From NCBI RefSeq assembly GCF_000226095.1, contig NC_016478.1, positions 3,896,001-3,960,000 on the forward strand: a stretch of DNA of 64,000 nt. Direction: 5' to 3'. This DNA is from Thermothelomyces thermophilus ATCC 42464. Lineage: Eukaryota > Ascomycota > Sordariomycetes > Sordariales > Chaetomiaceae. Under the pieces are notes generated by a model. That model ran no database searches. It was not told where the DNA came from and saw only the letters and a program-made list of their open reading frames with translations. This document shows, one piece after another, positions 12,401 to 23,900 of the stretch (its first letter is position 1; each line of letters begins with the position of its first letter). Both the position numbers and the translations under genes were made by a program.

Positions 12401-12730
12401 GTAGTAAGATATCTATTTAAGAGCTCTTGCCTGTCAATCTAGTATAAAGGCAAGCAAACACTAGAAAGTCTAACGCTTATAATTACTAGGGACGCTTCGT
12501 ATATAGATGATCTAGATATATAGTATTCGTCATAAGGATATATATTCTTTCTATTTAGAGGTCCTATTATATAGAAGGTGTCATATTAGGATACTATTAT
12601 AACGTTAAGTACTAAAGTAGAACTTCTAACGCTCTCCCTTATAGTAAGAGAGGCTATAGCACTTAAAAGGCTATTTATAGACATCGATCTTAAGCTTAGA
12701 GAACCCTAGAACATCTAATATAATAATTAG
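9440..12730 (+). pseudogene. Copia-1 pol remnant (integrase, reverse transcriptase, RNase H)
   Basis: Conceptual reading that tolerates TAG/TAA (the RIP products of CAG/CAA) shows Copia pol signatures. A GHLGLEAL-like zinc-binding lead-in lies near 9460 and an integrase stretch with a conserved Asp (IDKYSRKLFPFF) near 9690. Reverse transcriptase is seen as QFNVVQAFLNA near 11720, ALYGLRDLP near 11840 and YINDFLV (Asp pair mutated) near 11970. RNase H appears as DASYIDDLD and LSTKVELLTLS near 12490-12630. Stops are frequent in every domain, so the gene is dead. The gag and protease part upstream of ~9400 is too decayed, and interrupted by the solo LTR, for me to delimit. Confidence 0.75.
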
Positions 12731-12999
12731 TAAACTATTTGACTAATAATAGCTAAGAACGAATATATTAATACTTACCTATAGTATATAGATATCTATA
12801 ATATATAGTTATACTAGGAAGCAGTAAAAGGAATGTTTAGAGCTATATATCTACTAACTAGTCAGATACTAGTAAATAGGCTTATTAAATGACTTAGCTA
12901 ATAAGCCTTTAAGCGCTAAAGAGCTCTCTTTAATCTTTAAGATATTAGTTATAGGCTTATATAACTAAGGGGTAGAAAATAAGTTAAATTTGCTAAGTA

Positions 13000-13960
13000 A
13001 AATACCGCCTAATACTCCCTATTTACTACTATTAGCTATCGCTAGGATTAATAGCCTTGCCCTTACCTTTATCCTAGCCAGGCGACGATATAGCGCCTAA
13101 CGTATCATTAGACATGCTAATATAAGCATTATAAGCTTCCTTGATTTTGCCTAACTAGTAGAAGATGTCGTATATAGAGCAGGCAATCTTTATAAAATAT
13201 ATAAGTTTAGCCTTATTAAGCTTATACTCCTTTATCTTGTCTACACTAGCATGTTTTAAGTTACTTTAAAGAACTATATATAACTTCTTAAGATCCTATA
13301 TATATCTATTAGGAATTTACCTATATATTAGGGGTAGAGGTTTAGGATCTAGGGATTTATAAAAGCCTTGGCTCTATCCAAGAAAGCCTTTATTAAACCC
13401 TTTACTAACCTAATATAGGAAATAGGACTATTATTATAGTTAGTATAAGTATTATAAGAGCTATTAAACGTATAGGCGATTAGTATATATCTCCTTATAC
13501 TTATAAGAATTATAGATATAATAATAATAGTAAGAGCTAGCACTAGAATAATTATAATATTTACTAAAAGAACGTCCTACTAGAGCTAACTATATATATA
13601 TTCTATAGGGTACCTTATAAAGCTTACTAGCTTTAATATCACTATATTTAGTTAGCTTAAACGATCTTAATATAACTAGCAAAGCGCTAGAAAACTATAA
13701 AACCAGCAATGAATAGGAACACTTATAGTTTAGAAGCTTTAGTACGTTTACACTTTCAAGGTGTTATAGGAGTAAGAGTCGACCTACTAGCAATAGCCGT
13801 ATTCGCGACAGGCGTACCTAACAAGTCATCTATTAATTCGAGCGTAAGAGGCGTCATCCTATTATTATTATTACAGTTAAAACTAGTAATACTATTACTC
13901 CTATAGTTATAATAGCTATATTTAATCTATAGCTTTAAAGGAATTACTCTACTATACTTA
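13000..13960 (-). pseudogene. Antisense reading segment between RNase H and 3' LTR of Copia-1
   Basis: On the minus strand the segment around 13349-13543 reads SSYNTYTNYNNSPISYIR and KAFLDRAKAFINP. The equivalent place in Copia-2 (plus strand, 43430-43556) reads SSYDTYTNYNSNPTFYIR and KALLDRAKASISP. Agreement of the protein-level pattern between two copies that are otherwise full of RIP changes suggests a former coding region running opposite to pol. Copia-1 is heavily damaged here, so its ends are approximate and no function can be proposed. Confidence 0.4.
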
Positions 13961-14096
13961 ACTCTTTTAGACTTCCGAATATAGAAGGTAGGCCCCCTAA
14001 AGGAGCTATCAAGGTAAGAGCGACAAAGGATATAACATTAAGAATAGTATTACTATAAAGCATAGTTAAACGACTACCGCGTTTAACTAGGGGGTG

Positions 14097-14305
14097 TGTT
14101 GGAAGCTATAGAGCTTCTAAACGTATTAGCTACGCGTTTGCCATAGCTGTATAAGGCTGTTTAACGCATTAGCTAGTTCCTTTGTCCATAAATACCACTC
14201 CTTTTGTCTCCTTTGTAGATAGTTTCAACAAGGCACTGTCTCCTTCGTATAGCCACCTACTGTAGACTGCTTTCAACGCTCCCGGAGCTCCTACTGCGTT
14301 CGGCA
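14097..14305 (+). repeat. Copia-1 3' LTR
   Basis: This 209-bp copy mirrors 6874-7082 and keeps the terminal TG and CA. It is followed by the right-hand target duplication ATAGG at 14306-14310. Confidence 0.9.
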
Positions 14306-14369
14306 ATAGGTAAGTGCCTATGCTACATTCTTTCCACTTTCTTCTTCCTATAAGTAATTAACATCTATC

Positions 14370-14590
14370 AATACTATCAGAAGCGACAGAGCTTCTGGGA
14401 CGCTAGCCACGAGCGCTACAAGCCACTTTATAGCCTCATAGACGCACAGATTATCTTTCCTTTGTCTATTTATATCGCTCTTTCTCTCCTTTATAGATAG
14501 TTTAACAAGGCACTCTTTCCGTTCCTTCCTTGCCACTACTCTTAACGCCTCCTACGCTTATTCGAGCTCGTAACTGCGTTCGGCAAATAC
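14370..14590 (+). mobile_element. Divergent Copia-family solo LTR with AATAC duplication
   Basis: The LTR is 14375-14585 (211 bp). It is recognisable by its 3' half, which keeps TAGATAGTTT, CAAGGCACT and the end ACTGCGTTCGGCA of the Copia-1 LTR, while the middle is diverged. It is flanked by AATAC at 14370-14374 and 14586-14590. No internal domain is attached, so this is a solo LTR from an older or different subfamily, 65 bp from the Copia-1 3' LTR. Confidence 0.75.
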
Positions 14591-14727
14591 TCTAACCTGC
14601 TGGCTACTTTGATCAACTCTTTGATCAACTCTTCTGCTGTGACAAGTTTGAATTCCGAACAGGCTTAATTATACCATTGCTAGCCGCATCTACCAAGTAG
14701 TTATACCCCTTCCTAAAAGAACCTTTC

Positions 14728-16516
14728 CTAGTACGGACATCTGCCACAGTATCCACAGTCGTCGGCGCTACAGGCCGTGAAGTCGAGGTACTCTCTGTCA
14801 TCCTCCGACTCCCAGTCTGACTCCCAGCCACCGGCCTCTCCATAAGCGGTGAAATGATCGTCATGATCGTCGTCGTCACTGTCTCCCTCGTCGCCAGCAG
14901 CACTCATCCACCGCTGCAGCACCTCATCCGACAAGACCCCCGCGACCTCCCCTCCCGGCCTCCTGATCTCCAACTCCTCCTCCTCCTCCTTCTCCCCCCG
15001 TCCTCCTCTCCAACTGCCACCGCCGCCGACACGCCGCCGCCGACAGATCTCCACCACGCCCTCACCCGCCGCATGGACGCCAGCAGCAACAGCAACAGCC
15101 TCCTCCTCGTCGGCAACGGCAACCAGGTCCCGCATCAGCCGGCGCAGCAGCGCTGCGAGGCGGGCCAGCTCGGCGCGGTGCTCGCGCTCCCAGCGGCGGA
15201 GGTCGGCGCGCACGTCGCGCACCTCGACCTCCTCGGGCCGGAAGAGCCCGCGCGCGTGGTAGGCCAGCACGAGCGTGGGCAGCTGCGCGGCCCAGAGGCG
15301 CGGCAGCTCCTCCTCGACCACCGCCGCGCCGCCGCCCTTGGCCTCGCGCGTCCGCACGCTGCGCGTCTTGAGGTCGAAGAGCGCCCGGTGCGGGATCGGC
15401 ACCGTCGGGCCCGCCTGCGTCACTGTCAGCTTGGTTTGCCGTGCTGTCGTTGTTGTGCTGGTGCTGCTGCTGCTGCTGGTGGTGGTGGTGGTGCTGCTGA
15501 TGCCCTGGCCTGTCGTCGTCGTCGTCGTCACGTTTGCGGTGGAGAGGGTGGTGGCGAGTTCGTCAAGGGAGGGAGGAGGAGGTGGAGCGGCGGCGCTGTC
15601 GGTCTGCGACGGCCGCGGCGACCACGAGAAGGAGGCGGGAGAGGAGGAGAGTCTGTTGGAACGCAGGTTCGGGTCGAAGTCATCATCCTCGCCGCCACCG
15701 CCGCCGCTCGGCTTGATATATCCGTCCGCCTCGAAGCGGACGGCGAGGCGCAGCCCGCCAAAGACGTACCGTATGAGGCGCTGGTGCGAGGCGGACCCCT
15801 TGACGTCGGCCTCCCAGGTCGTGTTGGCCTCGGGGAAGGTGTGGCCGTAGCCGCGGACGTCCGGGATCAGCTCCGTCGGCGAGTTCTCCCGCCGGACGAG
15901 GAAGATGGTGTGCCGGACCTTGTACGCCAGCATGCGGAATTCTTTATCCTCTCCCCGGACGAAGCTGAGCAGGCTGCCGAGCGTGCTCTTGCAGGCGAAG
16001 ATGTCCAGGTCCAGAGGGAGGGCAGGGTCGGCGTCGAGACCGGCAACGACGGCGGGCTCGATGGGGTGTCTGGGATACCGGGCCGCGTTCTTGTCACGGT
16101 AGTACTGCCCGCTGTCTTCCTTGAGCTGGGTCGGCGTGACTTGGGGGGTCCATAGAGGGGGCCGCCCTGGGGAAACATCTTTGGTTAGGTTCATCTTTTG
16201 TCGAACTCTTCAGCTGAAAAAAAAAAAAAAAAAAAAAGAAACGTGTTGGCTGGCTAGTTTATTCTTTACCTGGTATCAGAATCTCAGGACCAGAGTTCGG
16301 CTTGTCAACCCAGCTGTATGAGGCAACGGTCTGTAGGTCTGTAATGCGGGCCAGGTGATCGAGAGTTTCGCCCTCATCGTCAAGGTGTCTGAGCTTCAAG
16401 GTTCGGATCAGGGCGCCAAACGGAGGAGGAGGAGTAGTGCTAACAGCAGCCCTTGCTCGGTTCGCATCCCGAGTCTTCCAGGATGGCGGCTTCTGATAAT
16501 ACCAGCTGGGAGCCAT
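14728..16516 (-). CDS. Conserved fungal protein with Cys-rich C-terminal signature, 561 aa, two exons
   Basis: Proposed exons are complement(16270..16516) and complement(14728..16166), joining ILIPG to RPPLWTP with a GTAAAG donor and CCCAG acceptor; 1686 bp in frame. The N-terminal ~230 residues form the conserved part: SWVDKPNSGPEILIPG, a region rich in aliphatic residues, then RRENSPTELIPDVRGYGHTF, TTWEADVKGSASHQRLIRY and a following beta-rich stretch. A Ser/Thr/Pro/Ala low-complexity linker follows, then a Leu/Arg-rich helical domain, an acidic segment and a terminal CSADDCGYCGRCPY. I recall relatives in many ascomycete genomes, often labelled geranylgeranyl pyrophosphate synthetase; the Asp-rich DDxxD motifs of prenyl synthases are not seen, so I do not adopt that name. 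The terminal Cys cluster could bind a metal. Function unknown. Confidence 0.75.
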
Positions 16517-17943
16517 GACGACGAGAGTTGAACATCAAAAAGAGCGCTGCAAGATGTGTTTTATCGACATGATAAAGAACAACCAGACAAGTCAATAAGG
16601 GCTTTACGACTGATTTATAACTCGGAGCTCCTCTAATAGCTGCCCCCGGCCGCCCACGGTCGCCCCGGATCGCAGGGGAGGTTGGAGGCATGCATTAGTG
16701 AGGCCTACGGCTTTTTAGATCGTCAACTCAGACCCGATTGAATTCGGCGGAACGCATGATTGGGATTGGGCCTTGGGGGCTGCATGCGTCTTGGGCAGCC
16801 GGGCTCTCGTCAAATGTCTGCCAACAAACTGTAGCCAACAAACTGTAGCCCCAAAACTATCCCGCCGGTTTCTTGTGTTGCACGGCAGCGGTATGCCCCG
16901 CTACTGTTGAGTGCAATGCAAATTCGGGCAGACTCAGTACATACCTGGGTACCTACCTATATGATATAAAGGAGTAAGGTAGTCATCCGATTGAGCCCCG
17001 TGCAGGGCACACTGCTGGTATGTCCTGTTGGCAGTGATTCTCCTTGTTATTGGGCCATTTCGGAGGCCTGCAAACACCATCCAGGCGGGGGGGTTCACTG
17101 TTGGGCAGATTTGGCAATGGCAGGTATAATTACAGGAGATGGGGGGCCTGGACTCTTCTCGTTTCCGTTTCTGGACCTCCAGCTTCCAGCCTCCCGGTCC
17201 TCGGTCTCAGAGATAAACCAATAATCCAAAATAGATAAATAATTACCTACTGTGTAAATTTGCAGAGATGATAGACTGCAAATGCCTGCATCGCTGCACA
17301 TTCGCATCATTTCCCCCCCTTTCCTTTCCCATTTGGTGCAATGTAATTCGACGAAAGCACCAAGTACGACCTGATCCTGTTCTTTTTTTTGAGGACGGAT
17401 CATGACGGCAACTCAGCCTGGCCGGTTGAGGAGGTGCGGCAGTGAACGAGTGGCCGGCCACAGCCATCTGCATCCAAGTCCTGGACGCTTATTCGCTCTG
17501 CGTCTCACTCTCCCCGCTCCCAACACGGCAGCGCCTTCGGGTATCTGCCACATTCGCCTGCGCCATGCACTGCGGCCAGCCTGCCATGCCATGATTCGTC
17601 GGTCAAGCAGGCCTACGTTTGTTGTTGTTCGAGTCTTTGCCCAACAAGAATCTGTGTAGACAGATAACCTAATGTACCTAGGGAGGTACATACCAAGGCA
17701 ATCATGGAATCCAAGTGTTGATATAAATGACCGAGACACCCACCTCAAGCATATCATACTTTTTGTTGAGAGGAAGACCTTGGGGTCCTCGGAGGACACA
17801 AACTAGCACAATCTGCTAGTTATTATTACCTAATTAGGTAATTACTCTATTCGAGAATCTCGTTGCAGTCTCTTGCCAGCTTAGGCGCTCACTCCTCCTC
17901 CACAACGATAATATCTTGTTACCAGCTGTCTGATCCAACCATC
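16517..17943. other. Intergenic region between divergent genes
   Basis: About 1.4 kb between the start of the minus-strand Cys-tail protein and the plus-strand helicase/AAA+ gene. It holds several short open frames without protein-like features. An alternative in-frame ATG for the right-hand gene exists at 17863. No RNA gene was recognised. Confidence 0.45.
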
Positions 17944-20900
17944 ATGTCTTCCTCCGTGGATCCGTCGCGGCGAGCCGCCCGCCTCCACCACTTGTTCCGC
18001 GACACGATCGCGGGCAAGCGTCCTGTGCGGACCCGACAGGAAGCGCAGTTGTTTCTCGAAGCGGTCCGCAGCCAGAAGTCGCCCAGCCAATGCGTGGAGC
18101 ATCTCGTCCCCGCCAAGTCCGGCCTCGTTGCCGTCAGAGAGGCGGTCCGCTCCGACGTCTCCGCGCAGTTCGTCCTGGACCACACCCTGCCTTTCCTCCG
18201 ATACCTCTCGGATCCCAGCGTCAAGGCCCTCGCGAACGGACAGCTTCTCGAACAGGTCCTCTTGGCCGTCGTCAGCCCCCCGACGTTTCTAAACGCGCTG
18301 GTCGCCTTGTACGAAGCACGCGGGATTCCCGATGGCAGCCTGTACCCGTTTGCTTGGCTCGCCCTCGAGGTCCTATCACTCCGCCCCGAAACGCAGGTCG
18401 ACGCCGGCGGTCTCGTCAAGTCCATATCAGACGGCCAGCACCTCGTCGGATCCCAGGATCACGCCACCCGCGAGCTCGGCTACCGCATACAAAAGGTCGT
18501 CCAGCTCCGGGCCTCTCCGGTGGCCGGGGGCGACCAACATGTTGGCGGGCCGGGGGGGCGGCACGATAACGACTTTGCCGATTTTCGCCGTATCCGCATC
18601 TATCCCACGCCGGACGAATTTTTATCGACCCAGCTGCCGTATTACCAGACTGCCCGAGAGGTCGAGGAAACCGAAGCCGCGAGCCGCCCACGGGCTCATC
18701 TCGACAATCAGTTCCGTCTCTTGAGGGAAGATATGCTGGCCGGTAGGTTCCCAAGGCACTTCATTATTAATAATAATCACACAATCATCCTTGTTTCATA
18801 AGAGCGATCCCGTGCTAACAGACGACCCCTCCTCTCCCCCTCTCCTCCGGAAAAAAAAAAAAAAAGAGTTACGAGAAGATATCCAGATCGCCATCGGAAA
18901 GAAGAAGGGCAAACGAAGCGCTCCGGTTCTGAGAAAACTCCATCCGGTGGGCATCGACACTGCCGACGGTAAGGGAAAATATAAGCGGAGCGCCCTGCTT
19001 GTCGAATGCGGTTCCGGGCTCGAGATTCTCCAGAGCCTGAAGGATGCCGCGTCCCGGAGGAAGTACTTGCAGGATCAGGCCAACCTACTCCGGCACCAAG
19101 CATTTGGCGTCGTTTGCCGCGGACAGGACATTCTGGGGTTCGCCTTTGTCGACCGGGACGTCGACAAGCTGAGCCAGGAGGTTCCCGTCGTGAGCCTGCA
19201 GTTTACCGACGACGACGGCCTCGGGCGCGCGCTCCTCGCCTTTTCCCTCCCCGACCCGGACCTGGTCTCGTTCGTCCTGGTAGACACGCCCGTGTTTGCG
19301 TACGAACCAGTCCTCCTCGGGCTGCAACACATGACGGACGCCCCCCTGCTAGACCTCGTCATCAATCCGGCCAAGATCGCCGAGTCTGGATTCAAGGTGC
19401 CTGACAAGCTACGACCCCTAGCTTCCAAGCTTGAAACCATAGTGAAAAAAGGCCAGGAAGGTGGGGGACTGGGATCCCCAGATGTTGTTGATTATATAAT
19501 AACGGACAGGGGAACTCAAAAGGTGCAGTTTGACACCTCTCAGCTAGCTGCCCTGTCCCTTGCCCTGAACAGTCCCGTGAGCCTCATCTTGGGGCCTCCA
19601 GGTATGTATAAATTAATTAGGCCCCTCACCTCCTGACCTCCACCTGACCAAAAGACGATTGTTGGCGAAGGAGGAGGAGGATAATTATTAGATGAGATGG
19701 CTGACGAGGTAAATAATCAACTCTGCACACACGAGTACATCAGGAACCGGTAAATCCTTCATCGGCGCTCAAATTGTTCGCTGCATGTACGAGGCCGGCC
19801 TCCGAATCCTGGTCCTGAGCTACACAAACCATGCTACCGACCAGTTCGCCGAGGATTGTCTGGACGCCGGGATTCCCGAGTCGTCCATGGTCCGCATCGG
19901 GTCCAAGACCAGATGCAGCCCGCGGACCGCCCCCCTGGTCCTCTCGCCACAGCAGAGCCACTACCGCCGTCGGAATCTGGCGCCGAACGTCATCAACGCC
20001 CTGAGACGGGAGGCAGACCTGCTCAGCTCCCAGCTCCAGGACGCGTTCGGAGCGTTTATCGGCTTCGAGCCCAAGTGGGACGACATCGAGGAGTACCTAG
20101 AGTTTGCCGAGGGGGGCTTCCGCTTTCTCGACGCCTTGAGGGTACCGACCGACGGAGACGACGAGGGCTGGACCCGGACGGGCAAAGGAGGGAGGACGAT
20201 CGGGCCGGATTACCTGTATCACCAGTGGATCAAGGGCCGCGGTCCCGGCCATCTTGAGAACCGGATCCCGGCGGGAGACGCGAGAACGGTATGGGAAATG
20301 GGCCGCGCTGTCCGGGAGGAACACCACGCCAGGTGGCTGCGGGCCCTGACCGAAGAGCGGCTCGAGGCGGTCAAGGGGCTCGGCCGGCTGTACGAGGAGG
20401 TGCGGAGGAAGATGGAACTCTACCGGGGCGAAGCCGACGCCCAGGTGGTCCGGCAGAAGAAGGTGGTCTGCTGCACCACGACCGGGGCGGCCAAGCACGA
20501 CCGGTTGATCCGGGCGGCCAGCCCGGACGTGATCCTGGTGGAGGAGGCGGGCGAGATCCTCGAGAGCCACGTGCTGACGGCGCTGGCGAGCAGCCCGACG
20601 GTCAAGCAGCTCGTCCTCATCGGCGACCACAAGCAGCTGAGGCCCAAGATCAACAGCTACGGCCTCTCGGTCGAGAAAGGCGACGGCTTCGACCTGAACC
20701 GCTCCCTCTTCGAGCGTCTGATCCGGCAGGGGGCGGCGCACGCGACCCTGCGCAAGCAGCACCGGATGGCGCCCGAGATCTCCGTCTTCGCGCGCGAGCT
20801 CACGTATCCGGAGCTGCTCGACGGGCCCGGGACGGCCGGCCGACCGGGCATCCTCGGCCTGCGGGACCGGGTCGCGTTTGTGAACCACGACAGGTCGGAG

Positions 20901-23900
20901 GAGGCGGACGACGCGCAGCTGCGGGACCGTTGGGACCCGAGCGGGACGGCGAGCAAGAGGAACCGGTTCGAGGCCGACATGGTCGTGCGCTGCGTCAGGT
21001 ACCTCGGCCAGCAGGGGTACGGCCCGGACCGCATCGTCGTCCTCACCCCTTACATAGGCCAGGTACGGCTCCTGAGGGAGCACCTGGCCAGGAACAAGCA
21101 CGATCCCGCCCTGAGCGAGTTCGACAAGGCCGAGCTGATCCGCGCCGGTCTCCTGAGCGAGGCCGCGGCCAAGCTCGACAGGAAGCCTCTCCGTGTCTCT
21201 ACCATAGGTCTGTCCTATTATTTCTCTTGTCTTTTATTACCTACCTACCTACCTACCTACTTACCTACCTACCTACTTACCTACCTACCTACCTGCTTAC
21301 CTACCTACCTACCTACTTACCTACCTACCTACCTACTTACCTACCTACCTACCTATACAGACAACTTCCAGGGCGAGGAGGGCGACATCGTCATCGCCTC
21401 GCTCACGCGGAGCAACAGCAAGGGCGACATCGGCTTCATGGCGGCCCCGGAGCGGCTCAACGTGCTCATGACGCGCGCCCGCGTCGGCGTCATCCTGATC
21501 GGCAACATGGACACCTTCATGCGGAACAGGAGAGGAGGCTGGGCCACCTGGCACCGCTTCTTCGACCTGCTCAAGGCCCGCGGTCACCTGTACGACGGCC
21601 TGCCCGTCCGGTGCGAGAGGCATCCCGACCGGACCGCCCTGCTCAGGGAGCCCCTCGACTTTGACAAGTCGGCCCCCGACGGCGGCTGCACCGAGCCATG
21701 GTACTTTCCTCCCTCCCTCCCTCTCTCTTTGTTGTTGTTGTTGTTGTTGTTGTTGCTTCCGTCGTCCGTCCCTTTCGTCTTCTTCGATCTTGTTTGTCCT
21801 TTGCCTCGCTGACCATGTCATGATATTAATATTACCAAGCAACGCCCTCCTCAAGTGCGGCGCCCACAAGTGCCGGTCACGGTGCCACCGCGTGACCGAC
21901 CACAGCCGGGCCGAGTGCAACCAGGTGGTGACCAAGGTGTGCGAGAGGCAGCACAAGACCAATGTCCGGTGCGGCAAGCGGCACGAGACGTGTGGCAGAT
22001 GCGTCGAGGAGGACAAGGAGATGGAGCGCCGGGCCAGGCAGGACCTCAAGCTCGAGAAGGAGCGGGCCAGGCGCGAGGCCGAGTACACGCGCCAGCTGCG
22101 CGAGATCCGCGACGAGGTCGAGCACCAGCGCCGCATCAACAAGTATCACGCCGAGGAGGAACGGCGCCGGGAGACGCTGGAGCAGCACCGGTCCGAGCTT
22201 CGGGCGCTCAAGGACGCCGAGCAGAGGCTCCGTCACCAGAACAAGCTCAAGGCCGAGGCCGAGGCGGCCGCCGCCGCTGCTCGGGCACGGAATAAGGCGT
22301 CGTCGTCATCGTCATCGTCGTCCAAGCAGACAGACGGGCAGGTCGATGGTTCCTCTCCTCCTCCAGAACCCGACTGGTCGAGCGGCCCCGAGGCGGAGTG
22401 GAAGTTGATGAAACAGTCCGAGGGGGCGCAGAGCAAGCCGCTGGACGAGCTGATGGAGATGATCGGGCTCGAGGACGTCAAGCACGAGTTCCTCAACCTC
22501 AAGTCCAAGGTCGACACGGCCCTGCGACAGGGCATCTCCTTGGCCTCCGAGAGGTTCAGCTGCTCCATGCTGGGCAACCCCGGGACGGGTGAGTCGGCGC
22601 ATCCATCCTTCTTCCCATGGTCGCCGTTGGCGGTTTCCGGTCTCTCGTTTCTAACCAACTCTGTCTGTTATTATCATGTCTTGTCTAGGAAAAACAACCG
22701 TGGCCCGCCTGTACGCCCAATTCCTCACCGAGCTGTGCGTCATCCCGGGCTCCTGCTTCAGAGAGAAGACGGGCGCCGGCCTGGCGAACCTCGGCGTCTC
22801 GGGTTGCAAGGGCCTGATCGACGAGATGCTCGACGAGGGCGGCGGGGTGCTCTTCATCGACGAGGCCTACCAGCTCACCTCGGGCAGCAGCAGCTACGGC
22901 GGCGGGGCCGTGCTCGACTACCTGCTCGCCGAGGTGGAGAACCTCAGGGGCAAGATTGTGTTCGTGCTCGCCGGCTACAGGAAGCAGATGGAGGGCTTCT
23001 TTGCCCACAACCCGGGGCTGCCCAGCCGGTTCCCCATCGAGATGAGCTTTGCCGACTACTCGGACGAGGAGCTCCTCAAGATCCTGGTGCTCAGGATCAA
23101 CAAGAAGTACAACGGCTCCATGACGTGCGAGGACGGGCCGGCCGGCCTCTACTGCCGCATCGTCGCGAGGCGGGTCGGCCGCGGGCGCGGAAAGGAGGGC
23201 TTCGGCAACGCGCGGGCGATCGAGAACGTGCTCGACAGGATCTCGCGCCGGCAGGCGGACCGGCTGCGGAGGGAGCGGAGGGAGGGCGTCGAGCCGAGCG
23301 ACTTTGTCTTCACCAAGGAGGACCTCATCGGCCCGGAGCCGGGCGAGGCGCTCGCCAAGTGCGAGGCCTGGAAGAAGCTCCAGGGCCTGGTCGGGCTGGC
23401 GGCCGTCAAGCAGGCGGTCAAGTCCCTCGTCGACAGCATCCGGCAGAACTACCTCCGCGAGCTTGCAGAGCAGCCGCCCATCCAGTACTCGCTCAACAAG
23501 GTCTTCCTCGGCAATCCCGGCACCGGCAAGACGACGGTTGCCAAGCTGTACGGCGAGATCTTGGTCGCTCTCGGACTGCTCTCCAAGGGCGAGGGTAAAT
23601 CTTTTTTTTCTCTTTCTCTCTTTCTCTCTTTCTTCCAAGCACTATCAGGGCGATGAGGATGATTGCTGACCGAGAGGGTGTGGAATAGTCGTCGTCAAGA
23701 ACCCGTCCGACTTTGTCGGGGCCCATCTGGGGCAGTCGGAACAGCAGACCAAAGGCATCCTGGCGGCATCGCTCGGCAAGGTGCTCGTCATCGACGAGGC
23801 CTACGGCCTCTACGGCGGCGGCGGGGGAGCACAAGGCGGCGGGGGGACGGCTCCGGACCCGTACAAGACGGCCGTCATCGACACCATCGTGGCCGAGGTC

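Larger units (their letters stand above)
6874..14305 (+). mobile_element. Complete RIP-degraded Ty1/Copia LTR retrotransposon (Copia-1)
   Basis: The element has two 209-bp LTRs (6874-7082 and 14097-14305) beginning TGT(C/T)GGAAGC and ending TTCGG(C/T)A, flanked by the 5-bp duplication ATAGG. A G-rich tract (CTAGGGGGTG) precedes the 3' LTR and fits a polypurine tract. The interior is very TA-rich and every frame is broken by TAG/TAA, yet domain order on the plus strand is readable: a GAG-pre-integrase region (~9460), integrase core (~9630-10000), reverse transcriptase (~11420-12110) and RNase H (~12470-12720). That integrase-before-RT order is diagnostic of Copia. About 1.3 kb between RNase H and the 3' LTR carries conserved antisense reading segments. 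A 451-bp solo LTR of another family interrupts the element at 8236. It cannot encode functional protein. Confidence 0.9.

Noticed and set aside
14854-16155. Long plus-strand open frame of 433 codons opposite the Cys-tail gene
   Set aside because: It is the antisense shadow of a GC-rich gene; its composition (Arg/Ala/Gly/Leu) and the spliced minus-strand model argue against it.
14728-16516. Geranylgeranyl pyrophosphate synthase function for the minus-strand gene
   Set aside because: The catalytic Asp-rich motifs are not seen; the name circulates for relatives without support I can see in the sequence.
21238-21356. (CCTA)n array as an internal telomere-like repeat
   Set aside because: The unit is four bases, not the TTAGGG/CCCTAA repeat of filamentous ascomycetes, and it lies in an intron bounded by good splice sites.
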